6,805 bases of DNA from the NCBI GenBank assembly GCA_028817635.1, contig JAPPPH010000444.1, positions 1-6,805 on the forward strand. Reading direction: 5' to 3'. A program made the position numbers and the translations under genes. The number at the start of each line of letters is the position of its first letter. Position 1 is the first letter of the stretch. Of this stretch, positions 1-6,083 are shown in pieces. The DNA is from Verrucomicrobiales bacterium (GTDB lineage: Bacteria; Verrucomicrobiota; Verrucomicrobiia; Limisphaerales; UBA1096). Under the pieces are notes generated by a model that was given only the letters and a program-made list of their open reading frames with translations, was not told the DNA's origin and ran no database searches.

Positions 1-70
1 CCTCAAGAGCGTCACGGGCGGCATCACCGCCTGGTCGGAGGAAAGCGATCCGAACGTTCCCAAGTACTAA
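1..70 (+). CDS. C-terminal end of a rhodanese-domain protein (possibly a MoeB/ThiF-rhodanese fusion), partial
   Basis: The reading frame starting at base 2 stays open to a TAA stop at 68-70 and encodes 22 residues, including GGITAWSEE and ending DPNVPKY. The pattern GGI-x-AW followed by D-P-x-x-P-x-Y at the extreme C terminus is typical of rhodanese (sulfurtransferase) domains. It is seen both in stand-alone rhodanese proteins and in the rhodanese tail of MoeB/ThiF-type adenylyltransferases, which handle sulfur transfer for molybdopterin or thiamine synthesis. The active-site cysteine loop lies upstream of the window, so catalytic competence and the fusion state cannot be judged. The gene runs convergently toward pnp and is followed 15 bases later by a stem-loop and T-run. 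Family assignment is by recognition of a short tail only. Confidence 0.65.
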   Translation, partial: LKSVTGGITAWSEESDPNVPKY

Positions 71-78
71 TACGTTTT

Positions 79-93
79 CCCGCTTGGCCAAGC
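79..93. repeat. Dispersed palindromic repeat, copy 1
   Basis: CGCTTGGCCAAG lies at 81-92, followed by C, so GCTTGGCCAAGC is a perfect 12-base palindrome at 82-93. It is preceded by CC, as are the copies at 3019 and 5278. It lies nine bases after the stop codon of the partial rhodanese gene. Its right part (86-93) also forms the 5' arm of that gene's predicted terminator. Confidence 0.8.
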
Positions 94-136
94 TCTGCGG
101 ATTGTCCCACGAACCCGCCGCGCTTGGCCTTTTTTT
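86..136 (+). terminator. Intrinsic terminator of the rhodanese gene
   Basis: On the plus strand GGCCAAGC (86-93) pairs perfectly with GCTTGGCC (122-129). The stem continues inward with two mismatches to GCGG/CCGC (97-100 with 115-118), leaving a 14-base loop. Seven T residues (130-136) follow directly. It lies just after the stop at 70 and faces the convergent pnp gene. The two stem arms are one full and one half copy of the dispersed repeat. No folding energy was computed. Confidence 0.65.
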
Positions 137-141
137 GCCCA

Positions 142-163
142 CTTGACCAAGCGCTTGGCCAAG
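142..163. repeat. Dispersed palindromic repeat, copy 2, tandem pair with 12-base period
   Basis: CTTGACCAAG (142-151), the spacer CG, then CTTGGCCAAG (154-163). The second unit is a perfect palindrome and the first differs from it by one base. The same 12-base tandem arrangement recurs at 6104-6122. The pair sits between a T7 run (130-136) and an A7 run (168-174), so the whole stretch could fold as one long imperfect hairpin on either strand. Confidence 0.75.
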
Positions 164-167
164 GGAC

Positions 168-194
168 AAAAAAAGGCGGGCCAAGCGGCCCGCC
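168..194 (-). terminator. Intrinsic terminator of pnp
   Basis: Read on the minus strand, an 8-bp perfect stem GGCGGGCC/GGCCCGCC (plus-strand arms 175-182 and 187-194) with a four-base loop is followed immediately by seven T residues (complement of 168-174). It begins 23 bases after the pnp stop codon. The stem is GC-only, the loop short and the T-run uninterrupted, which makes it a textbook Rho-independent terminator. Confidence 0.88.
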
Positions 195-217
195 TGCAAT
201 TGGTTTTGTGAAACGAC

Positions 218-2392
218 TTATTCCTCGGAGTCGTCGCCCGCGTCAGGGCTACCACCTTCCTCGTCGTCGCTGAACTCGGCCTTGCGTTCCTCCATCGCCG
301 CCTTGCGGGAGAGTTTCACGCGGCCCTTGTCGTCCACGCCGATGCACTTGACCCAGATCTCATCACCGTCCTTGACGATGTCCTCGGTTTTCTTGACGCG
401 GAAGTTGGCCAACTCGCTGATGTGCACGAGGCCATCCTTGCCGGGCAACACCTCGACGAAGCAGCCGAATTCCTTGATGGAAACGACCTTGCCGCGATAG
501 AGCTTGCCGACTTCGACCTCGGCGGTGATACCCTCGATGCATTCCTTGGCCACCTCGAGTCCCTCGGCGGACATGGAGTAGATCAGCACGCGGCCGTCGT
601 CCTCGATGTTAATTTCACAACCGGACTCCTCAACAATGCGCTTGATGTTCTTGCCACCCGGGCCGATCAACTCGCCAATCTTCGACGGATCGATTGGAAT
701 GGTGACGATGCGCGGCGCGTACGGGCTCATTTCCTCGCGCTCCTTGGCAAGGCAGTCGCCCATGTTGGAGAGGATCGCGGTGCGAGCCGTCTTGGCCATG
801 CCGATTGCCTCCTCCATGATGGAGTACGGAATACCTTTCAGTTTGAGGTCGAGTTGGAAACCGGTGATGCCCTTGTCGGTGCCGGCGATTTTGCAGTCCA
901 TGTCGCAGAAGGCATCTTCCCAGCCAATGATGTCGGCCAGCAGCTTGTACGCCTCAATATCGCCGGCGTCGTTGCTGCGTGTGCAAAGACCGATGCTGAT
1001 GCCGGCCACGGGGCGCTTCAGCGGAACACCCGCGTCCAACAACGCCAGAGTACCACTGCAGATGGCAGCCATCGAAGTGGAACCGTTGGACTCCATGATT
1101 TCCGATGTGACACGAACCGCGTACGGGAAATCCTCGAGGCTCGGGATGACCGGTGCGATGGATCGCTCGGCCAAGGCGCCGTGACCGATCTCGCGTCGGC
1201 CCGGGCCCATGATGCGGCCGGTCTCACCGACGGAGAAGTTCGGGAAGTTGTAGTGCAGCATGAACCGCTTTTCGTTCGGGCCACCAGTGTAGGCGTCAAA
1301 CGTCTGCGTGTCATCGGTGGTGCCGAGCGTGACGAGCGACAGGCCCTGCGTCTCACCCCGGGAAAACAGACCGGAGCCGTGTGTGCGGGGAATCATGCCG
1401 GCCTCGCTGGAGAGCGGACGCAGATCCTCGAACCCACGACCGTCGAGGCGCTTGCCTTCGTCGAGGACGAGCTTGCGAACGGCGGCCTTTTGAATGCTGT
1501 AAAATGCTTCGCCGACAATGAAACCGGTGATGTCTTCCTCGCCGAATTTTGCGACAAGTTTCTCCTCCATCTCGTCCTTGAGGGCGTTACACGCGGCCTC
1601 GCGCTCGAGCTTGGCTTGAATGAGCAGCGCATCGGTAATTCGATCGCCGATGATCGATTCGGCTTCGGCCTGAACCTCGGCCTCAACCACGCGCGGGGTG
1701 AATTCGCGCTTCGGCTTGCCGACCGCTTCGCGCAGTTCCTTCTGAGCAGCGATGACCGGAGCGATCGATTCCTGACCGAATTGGAGTGCGGCGAGGAAGT
1801 CGGCTTCAGGGAGTTCATCGGCCGAACCCTCGAACATGATCATGTTCTTTTCGTTACCGACGTAGACGAGGTCGAGGTCGCTCCCCTCCATTTGAGCATG
1901 GGTTGGGTTGGCGACAAATTCGCCCTCAACGCGACCGACACGCACCGCGCCAATCGGCCCGGCGAACGGCAGGTCACTGATCATCAACGCCGCCGAGGCG
2001 CCGTTGATCGAAAGGACGTCCGAGTCGTTATCCCCATCTGCACTGAGCAGTAGGGTCTGGATTTGCACCTCATTAAAATACCCCTTGGGGAACAGCGGCC
2101 GGATCGGACGATCCGTGACGCGGCAGGTGAGGATTTCCTTCTCCGAGGGACGGCCCTCGCGCTTGAAGAAGCCGCCGGGGAAACGCCCGGCTGCGGCCGC
2201 TTTTTCGCGGTAGTCGACCGTGAGCGGGAAAAAGTCCAGGCCCGGACGGGGCTTGGTGTCGCCGCAGGCAGCGACGAGAACGATGGTTTCCCCGAGTTGA
2301 ACGGTGACAGCACCGTCCGCTTGTTTCGCAATTTTGCCGGATTCAATATGAATCTCAGCACCGCCAACGTTGGCGGTTACTTTATGTGACAT
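218..2392 (-). CDS. pnp: Polyribonucleotide nucleotidyltransferase (PNPase)
   Basis: PNPase is a trimeric 3'-5' phosphorolytic exoribonuclease that degrades RNA with phosphate and releases nucleoside diphosphates; it also takes part in degradosome-type RNA turnover. The 724-residue product has the full family layout. The first RNase PH domain carries FFKREGRPSEKEIL at 75-88. A helical linker spans roughly 150-300. The second, catalytic RNase PH domain carries MGPGRREIGHGALAERS, then SNGSTSM with S438/T439 aligned to the phosphate-site serines. The acidic site EDAFCDMDCK follows, with D493, D499 and K501 matching E. coli D486, D492 and K494. A KH domain has its GPGG loop at 577-580, an S1 domain spans about 629-699, and an acidic tail covers about 704-724. 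Cysteines 496 and 500 replace the more usual Gly and Phe of GDMDFK. The start MSHKVTANVGG fits the family, but no well-placed Shine-Dalgarno sequence precedes it. The gene lies downstream of rpsO on the same strand. Confidence 0.98.
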   Translation of the reverse strand: MSHKVTANVGGAEIHIESGKIAKQADGAVTVQLGETIVLVAACGDTKPRPGLDFFPLTVDYREKAAAAGRFPGGFFKREGRPSEKEILTCRVTDRPIRPLFPKGYFNEVQIQTLLLSADGDNDSDVLSINGASAALMISDLPFAGPIGAVRVGRVEGEFVANPTHAQMEGSDLDLVYVGNEKNMIMFEGSADELPEADFLAALQFGQESIAPVIAAQKELREAVGKPKREFTPRVVEAEVQAEAESIIGDRITDALLIQAKLEREAACNALKDEMEEKLVAKFGEEDITGFIVGEAFYSIQKAAVRKLVLDEGKRLDGRGFEDLRPLSSEAGMIPRTHGSGLFSRGETQGLSLVTLGTTDDTQTFDAYTGGPNEKRFMLHYNFPNFSVGETGRIMGPGRREIGHGALAERSIAPVIPSLEDFPYAVRVTSEIMESNGSTSMAAICSGTLALLDAGVPLKRPVAGISIGLCTRSNDAGDIEAYKLLADIIGWEDAFCDMDCKIAGTDKGITGFQLDLKLKGIPYSIMEEAIGMAKTARTAILSNMGDCLAKEREEMSPYAPRIVTIPIDPSKIGELIGPGGKNIKRIVEESGCEINIEDDGRVLIYSMSAEGLEVAKECIEGITAEVEVGKLYRGKVVSIKEFGCFVEVLPGKDGLVHISELANFRVKKTEDIVKDGDEIWVKCIGVDDKGRVKLSRKAAMEERKAEFSDDEEGGSPDAGDDSEE

Positions 2393-2598
2393 GTTTATCT
2401 TTCAGCGATTGTCACGCCCGCTGGCACGGAGAACTTCACTCAAAATCCCACCCGCTTGGGAGACTGAATGAAATGCTCAGAACCAACGAACGCGAGGTTC
2501 TTCGCGGCAGTTTATAGGGGCAACTGCGGATCGGGCCGCGATCTCCAACCCACCGGCAAGGGATCCTCCCCAGCCGGCGTGGTGTTGCCCAAAATTCC
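2393..2598 (-). promoter_or_regulatory. pnp upstream leader, candidate -10 box and hairpin
   Basis: This 206-base stretch lies between the rpsO terminator and the pnp start. Since rpsO has a strong terminator, a pnp promoter is expected here. On the minus strand the best -10-like hexamer is TATAAA (complement of 2511-2516), but no convincing -35 hexamer lies at the right distance. An imperfect hairpin is possible between 2553-2557 (CCGGC) and 2573-2577 (GCCGG), with a GGG/CCC inner stem. In E. coli the pnp leader contains a structured RNase III and PNPase autoregulation site; a similar role here is only a guess. No coding region was recognised in the stretch. Confidence 0.25.
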
Positions 2599-2627
2599 AA
2601 AAAAAGAAAGAGCGCTTAGGCGCTCTT
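2599..2627 (-). terminator. Intrinsic terminator between rpsO and pnp
   Basis: On the minus strand AAGAGCGC (complement of 2620-2627) pairs perfectly with GCGCTCTT (complement of 2608-2615) around a four-base loop. This 8-bp stem is followed by TC and then seven T residues (complement of 2599-2605). It begins 14 bases after the rpsO stop codon. E. coli also has a terminator between rpsO and pnp that allows partial readthrough. The interrupted T-run here is compatible with partial termination, which is an inference. Confidence 0.85.
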
Positions 2628-2641
2628 CTGATTGCAGCGTA

Positions 2642-2899
2642 TCAGTGACGCAGCTTCAAGCGCTGGGTCAGTGAACGGTAACGATCCGCATCATGACGGT
2701 GCACGTAGTCGAGCAACCGACGTCGGCGGCCTACCATCATCAGCAGGCCACGGCGTGATGCGTGATCTTTTTTGTTCTGTTTTAAGTGTTCGGTAAGGTG
2801 ATTGATGCGCTTGGTCAGCAGCGCAATTTGCACGTCCGCCGAACCGGTGTCGGCATCGTGAACGCGAAACTCTTCAATCGTTGTCGCCTTGGCTTCCAT
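2642..2899 (-). CDS. rpsO: 30S ribosomal protein S15
   Basis: S15 is a primary 16S rRNA-binding protein of the 30S platform and takes part in a 30S-50S bridge. The 85-residue product is close to the usual 88-89 residues. It shows the family signatures TGSADVQIALLTKRINHLTEHLK (about residues 18-40), then KKDHASRRGLLMMVGRRRRLLDYV and a C-terminal DADRYRSLTQRLKLR. The ATG at 2899 gives MEAKATTIEEF, the normal S15 N terminus. AGGA lies directly against the ATG with no spacing, and a purine-rich GAGAAGAGGAAAGAGGAA tract lies about 17-34 bases upstream, so the ribosome recruitment site is not conventional. The gene precedes pnp on the same strand and is divergent from the phosphatase gene. Confidence 0.97.
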   Translation of the reverse strand: MEAKATTIEEFRVHDADTGSADVQIALLTKRINHLTEHLKQNKKDHASRRGLLMMVGRRRRLLDYVHRHDADRYRSLTQRLKLRH

Positions 2900-2947
2900 T
2901 CCTGTTTTATCTGCTATTCCTCTTTCCTCTTCTCGAAAAGGCGGGGC

Positions 2948-2975
2948 AAATTACCAGCAACCATCCCGTTGTAAA
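2948..2975 (-). promoter_or_regulatory. Candidate rpsO promoter
   Basis: On the minus strand TTTACA (complement of 2970-2975) is followed after 16 bases by TAATTT (complement of 2948-2953). The -35 matches 5 of 6 consensus bases and the -10 only 3 of 6. Transcription would start near 2941 and give an rpsO leader of about 40 bases containing the purine-rich tract. This is the best pairing seen between the two divergent genes, but it is not compelling. Confidence 0.35.
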
Positions 2976-3018
2976 GCACTTTAACACGGTTTTTTGCCTA
3001 AATAACACCCGCCCTGCC

Positions 3019-3032
3019 CGCTTGGCCAAGCG
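3019..3032. repeat. Dispersed palindromic repeat, copy 3 (perfect 14-base palindrome)
   Basis: CGCTTGGCCAAGCG is a perfect 14-base palindrome in the divergent rpsO/phosphatase intergenic region, 21 bases upstream of the candidate phosphatase -35 box. A decayed second unit (CTCGAC) follows at the 12-base period seen in the other tandem copies, and a half site GGCCAAGC lies at 3061-3068 inside the promoter spacer. Its location would suit an operator, but the same sequence occurs inside genes and terminators, which argues against a gene-specific role. Confidence 0.8.
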
Positions 3033-3052
3033 CTCGACACCAAAACCGGAGG

Positions 3053-3080
3053 TTGACCCCGGCCAAGCCCCCTCTACACT
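3053..3080 (+). promoter_or_regulatory. Promoter of the phosphatase gene, likely producing a leaderless transcript
   Basis: TTGACC (3053-3058) and TACACT (3075-3080) are separated by 16 bases and match the sigma-70 consensus at 5/6 and 4/6 positions. Only six bases separate the -10 box from the ATG at 3087, so transcription would be expected to start at or within a base or two of the start codon. No Shine-Dalgarno sequence lies upstream of the ATG, which agrees with leaderless initiation. The downstream lipoprotein gene would be on the same transcript. Confidence 0.6.
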
Positions 3081-3086
3081 TCGCCC

Positions 3087-6083
3087 ATGCTGTTCAAGCG
3101 GTTGATGCTGTGTGGGTTGCTGTCTCTACTGGCCATGACGGCCCGCGGGGAGAGCTTGGTCCCTTATTTTTCCGATTGGAAGTACTTTGAGGGGCGCTCC
3201 GAAGCGTCCATCCCCACCACCGCCTGGCGGGAGCTTGATTTTGACGATTCCAATTGGAAAACTGCCCCCTCCGGCTTCAGCATCGGTTTTGGTGGATACG
3301 ATGCCCCGACCCAGCTATGGGGCATGCCCGGCGGCTTTCCCTCTATTTTCCTTCGCAAACAATTCACCGTCGATGACATTGAGCAAATTAAGTCACTCGT
3401 CCTGCGCGTGGATTACGATGACGGCTTCGTCGCCTACCTGAACGGAACCGAGATCGCCCGGCGAGGCATCGCCGGCGAGGCAGATGAGCCGGTACCATTC
3501 AACGCCCCGGCGGCGAGACATCCCCGAGGCAACCCCGAATTGATCGACCTCGCGCCGTACAAACTCCTTCTCGAGCCGGGAGAAAACATCCTCGCCATCC
3601 AGGCGCACAACTCACACATCAACGACAGTTGGTTCGCTTTTTACGTCGAACTGCTGGGCAACATCGTTCGCGGCCCATTCCTTCAGGGCACTTCCGCCAC
3701 CGGAACTAAGATTGCGTGGCGCACCCTCCAACCGACCACCTCTGTGATTGAGTACGGTCTGACACCCGAGTTGGGCATGAAGCTGGAGGCCGACACGCCC
3801 CGAACCGACCACGCCCTGCAGTTGACCGGGCTCAAGCCCAACACGACCTATCATTATCGGGTTGGCGGCGCGGCGGCCGACGGCGATCGATTCTCGAAAA
3901 CAGCATCCTTCAAGACCATGAAAGCCAGCGGCCCGGTCAAGCTAATGCTGTTGGGCGACACCGGACGCGGGAACCTCATCCAAAACCAGATCGCCACGCT
4001 GCTCCGCAGGGAATCTCCAGATGCAGTGATGATCGCCGGGGACGTGGTTTACCCGGAGTTCCTCCCCAACTACGAGGACTTCCGTCACTTCAGCGTCTAC
4101 AAGGAACAAATGAAATCCGTCCCGTTTTACACCGCCGTGGGTAACCACGACCTGTATCAGGGCGACTCCCACTATATCAACGCCTTTCACCTGCCCACCA
4201 ACAACCTGCCAACGCTTGGCCTGAAGCATCCTGAAATCCCCTATCGGTTTTCCGGCACGGAACACTTTTATTCATTCGACGTTGGCGACGTCCATGTCTC
4301 CGTCCTCTACAACCCGTGGTACGCGCACCACAATTTCTCGAAGGACACCAACCAACTGCACTGGCTGACCAACGACCTCGCAAAGACCTCCAAGCCGTGG
4401 AAGATGCTGCTGATGCACTTCCCCGTCGCCTCATCGAGCGGGCACGGTTGGAGCAGTTACGACGGCAACGCCCAGCCGGACACGTACGATTTTGGCAACA
4501 CGATTTACCCCATCGTCGCCAAGTACAACGTCGACCTAATGATGGCGGGGCACTCACATGCGTTCGAAAAATTCAGCCCGGTGGCCAACTGCATCTCAGT
4601 GGTCAGCGGCGCGGGCGGCGCGTCCCCATATTCATTTTACCGACTTTTTCCCGGCACCCAACAATACTGGCCGAAGAACAACGCCGCACGCATCTCGGTC
4701 GAAGGCGAGCAACTCAAGGTCGAGGCGCTCGATACCGAGGGCGAGGTATTCGACTGGTTCGTGATCAATCGCAAGATGCCGGACCGCGACACCTGGCTTT
4801 CCGCCTGGCACACACCGGTCATCGAGGCTACCCCGGCGGATGACGGGCAAGGCAACATCGTCGGGCAGACGTTCGACTTGGTCGGCGAGCCGATCCCGAC
4901 CATCAACGGTGCCAGCGCCAACCTTGGCCAAATGCGGGTCAACAACGACGCCTCCCACCTCTACATCGGAATCGAGCAGGCGATGATCCGGCCTTACCAG
5001 AATATATTTCTCTTCATCGAGACACCGCGCCAACAAGGCGTCACCACAATGAACGGTCTTGGCAACGGACTCGTGCAGTTCGACAGCGCAAGTGAGGGCG
5101 TCGACGGACTCGACTTCCTGCAGAACCTCTCCTTCACCAATTTCAAACCAAGCGTGGCCGCAATCCTCGGCGACGAACGGGCCGATGCCCAGTCGCGCCA
5201 CTCCGCCCGGCCGGGTTTCAACCTGCGCGTCACCACCGGCACCCCGCCCGATACTACCATCCAAAACGTCCCCTTCCCGCTTGGCCAAGGGGTGTTCCGT
5301 CTCGACCAGAAATTCAGCGACGTCGAGGGAATCCGCTTGCAGCAATTCAACCGCTCACCGCAACTCTTCAATCAACCGCAGGAGACCGACGCCGGTTTCA
5401 TGGAGGTCGCCATTCCATTTTCATCGCTTGGCGACATCGAGCCCGGCGAAGAAATCGTACTCGGGGCAGTCGTTGGTACCGGGAGCATCAACACCCAGCA
5501 GCAATACCAATATCGCCAGCTCGATACCGCCCATTTGGGTAAGGAACTCAAGATCGAGCAAAACATTTTCTACAAACTGGAAGGCGTGAAGGTGAAGTTG
5601 GCGGCGGATCCCGACCCCGACAAGGATGGATTACCCACCGCACGCGAGATCGAGTTGGGCACCGACCCAACCAAGTCGGACTCCGACGGGGACGGTCTGC
5701 CAGACGGTTGGGAAGTCGCCCACGGCCTCAACCCCGCGCAACATGATGGCGACGCCGCGTTGCCCCACGACCCGGACGGCGATGGCATGACCAATGGCGA
5801 GGAATTGGCCGCAGGTACCGATCCACTGGATGCCCGATCGAAACTCACCCTGAACGTCCAGACCGCGCCCAACGGCATACGGCTCCACTGGCTGGCCCAA
5901 CCAAACGTCCGGTACCAGTTGGCCACCTCCGCGCAGGCGGACGGCCCCTACATCGCGCTTGGCCAAGTGCTCGCCCACGAGGGGCCGGAACCGACGGAGC
6001 AGGAACTCGTGCTCGATTGGCCGGCCCAGCAGGGCGACAAACCGGAAGCTTTTTTCCGCATCCAAGTTTTACCCAAGGAATGA
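3087..6083 (+). CDS. Secreted multidomain purple-acid-phosphatase-like metallophosphoesterase with thrombospondin type 3 repeats
   Basis: The 998-residue product begins with a signal peptide (MLFKRLMLCGLLSLLAMTARG, about 1-21), so it should act outside the cytoplasmic membrane. Residues about 22-191 look like a galactose-binding-type beta sandwich (LRVDYDDGFVAYLNG, ENILAIQAHN). Residues about 194-278 resemble the fibronectin-like N-terminal domain of purple acid phosphatases (RGPFLQGTSATGTKIAWRT, LTGLKPNTTYHYRV). The catalytic core then shows all five metal-binding blocks: GDTG (D291), GDVVY (D319, Y322), GNHD (N353, H354), LLMH (H444) and GHSH (H489, H491). A DOMON- or CBM9-like beta domain may span about 590-835. 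Calcium-binding thrombospondin type 3 repeats (DPDKDGLP, DSDGDGLPDG, DPDGDGMTNG) span about 841-915, and a beta-rich C-terminal domain ends in FFRIQVLPKE. The substrate cannot be predicted; phosphomonoester or phosphodiester hydrolysis is expected from the family. The stop overlaps the next gene's start. Confidence 0.93.
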   Translation: MLFKRLMLCGLLSLLAMTARGESLVPYFSDWKYFEGRSEASIPTTAWRELDFDDSNWKTAPSGFSIGFGGYDAPTQLWGMPGGFPSIFLRKQFTVDDIEQIKSLVLRVDYDDGFVAYLNGTEIARRGIAGEADEPVPFNAPAARHPRGNPELIDLAPYKLLLEPGENILAIQAHNSHINDSWFAFYVELLGNIVRGPFLQGTSATGTKIAWRTLQPTTSVIEYGLTPELGMKLEADTPRTDHALQLTGLKPNTTYHYRVGGAAADGDRFSKTASFKTMKASGPVKLMLLGDTGRGNLIQNQIATLLRRESPDAVMIAGDVVYPEFLPNYEDFRHFSVYKEQMKSVPFYTAVGNHDLYQGDSHYINAFHLPTNNLPTLGLKHPEIPYRFSGTEHFYSFDVGDVHVSVLYNPWYAHHNFSKDTNQLHWLTNDLAKTSKPWKMLLMHFPVASSSGHGWSSYDGNAQPDTYDFGNTIYPIVAKYNVDLMMAGHSHAFEKFSPVANCISVVSGAGGASPYSFYRLFPGTQQYWPKNNAARISVEGEQLKVEALDTEGEVFDWFVINRKMPDRDTWLSAWHTPVIEATPADDGQGNIVGQTFDLVGEPIPTINGASANLGQMRVNNDASHLYIGIEQAMIRPYQNIFLFIETPRQQGVTTMNGLGNGLVQFDSASEGVDGLDFLQNLSFTNFKPSVAAILGDERADAQSRHSARPGFNLRVTTGTPPDTTIQNVPFPLGQGVFRLDQKFSDVEGIRLQQFNRSPQLFNQPQETDAGFMEVAIPFSSLGDIEPGEEIVLGAVVGTGSINTQQQYQYRQLDTAHLGKELKIEQNIFYKLEGVKVKLAADPDPDKDGLPTAREIELGTDPTKSDSDGDGLPDGWEVAHGLNPAQHDGDAALPHDPDGDGMTNGEELAAGTDPLDARSKLTLNVQTAPNGIRLHWLAQPNVRYQLATSAQADGPYIALGQVLAHEGPEPTEQELVLDWPAQQGDKPEAFFRIQVLPKE
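5278..5289. repeat. Dispersed palindromic repeat, copy 4, inside the phosphatase gene
   Basis: An exact CGCTTGGCCAAG copy inside the coding region, again preceded by CC. It is read as CCG CTT GGC CAA and encodes Pro-Leu-Gly-Gln (LGQ at residues 732-734). A shorter TTGGCCAA copy lies upstream at 4924-4931, also read as LGQ (613-615). A half copy CGCTTGGCC lies at 4213-4221 in the same frame. Confidence 0.8.
5956..5967. repeat. Dispersed palindromic repeat, copy 5, near the 3' end of the phosphatase gene
   Basis: An exact CGCTTGGCCAAG copy read as GCG CTT GGC CAA, giving Ala-Leu-Gly-Gln (LGQ at 958-960) in the C-terminal beta domain. It lies about 150 bases upstream of the next copy. Confidence 0.8.

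Noticed and set aside
81..163. The repeats as a CRISPR array or transposon ends
   Set aside because: Units are only 10-14 bases, palindromic and scattered over kilobases. There are no regular spacers, no transposase and no target-site duplications.
422..2053. A 543-codon open frame on the plus strand, antisense to pnp
   Set aside because: It lies wholly inside pnp, which is certain from its motifs. The translation has no recognisable domain and a composition typical of the complementary frame of a GC-rich gene. It has no upstream signals.
3019..3032. The 14-base palindrome as a specific operator for rpsO or the phosphatase gene
   Set aside because: The same sequence occurs inside coding regions and near terminators, so its position here is not evidence for a dedicated repressor site.
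4316..4843. A 175-codon plus-strand frame overlapping the phosphatase catalytic core
   Set aside because: It is out of frame with the metal-binding motifs of the real gene, is rich in Arg/Gln/Pro as expected of a shifted frame, and matches nothing recognisable.
4632..5345. A 237-codon open frame on the minus strand inside the phosphatase gene
   Set aside because: It is antisense to a well-supported coding region, has no recognisable domain and shows the biased composition of a shadow frame.
6017..6079. Upstream extension of the DUF192 gene to an ATG at 6017
   Set aside because: It would add 21 residues ahead of a clear lipoprotein signal peptide and overlap the phosphatase gene by 67 bases; the ATG at 6080 gives a normal signal peptide and an ATGA junction.
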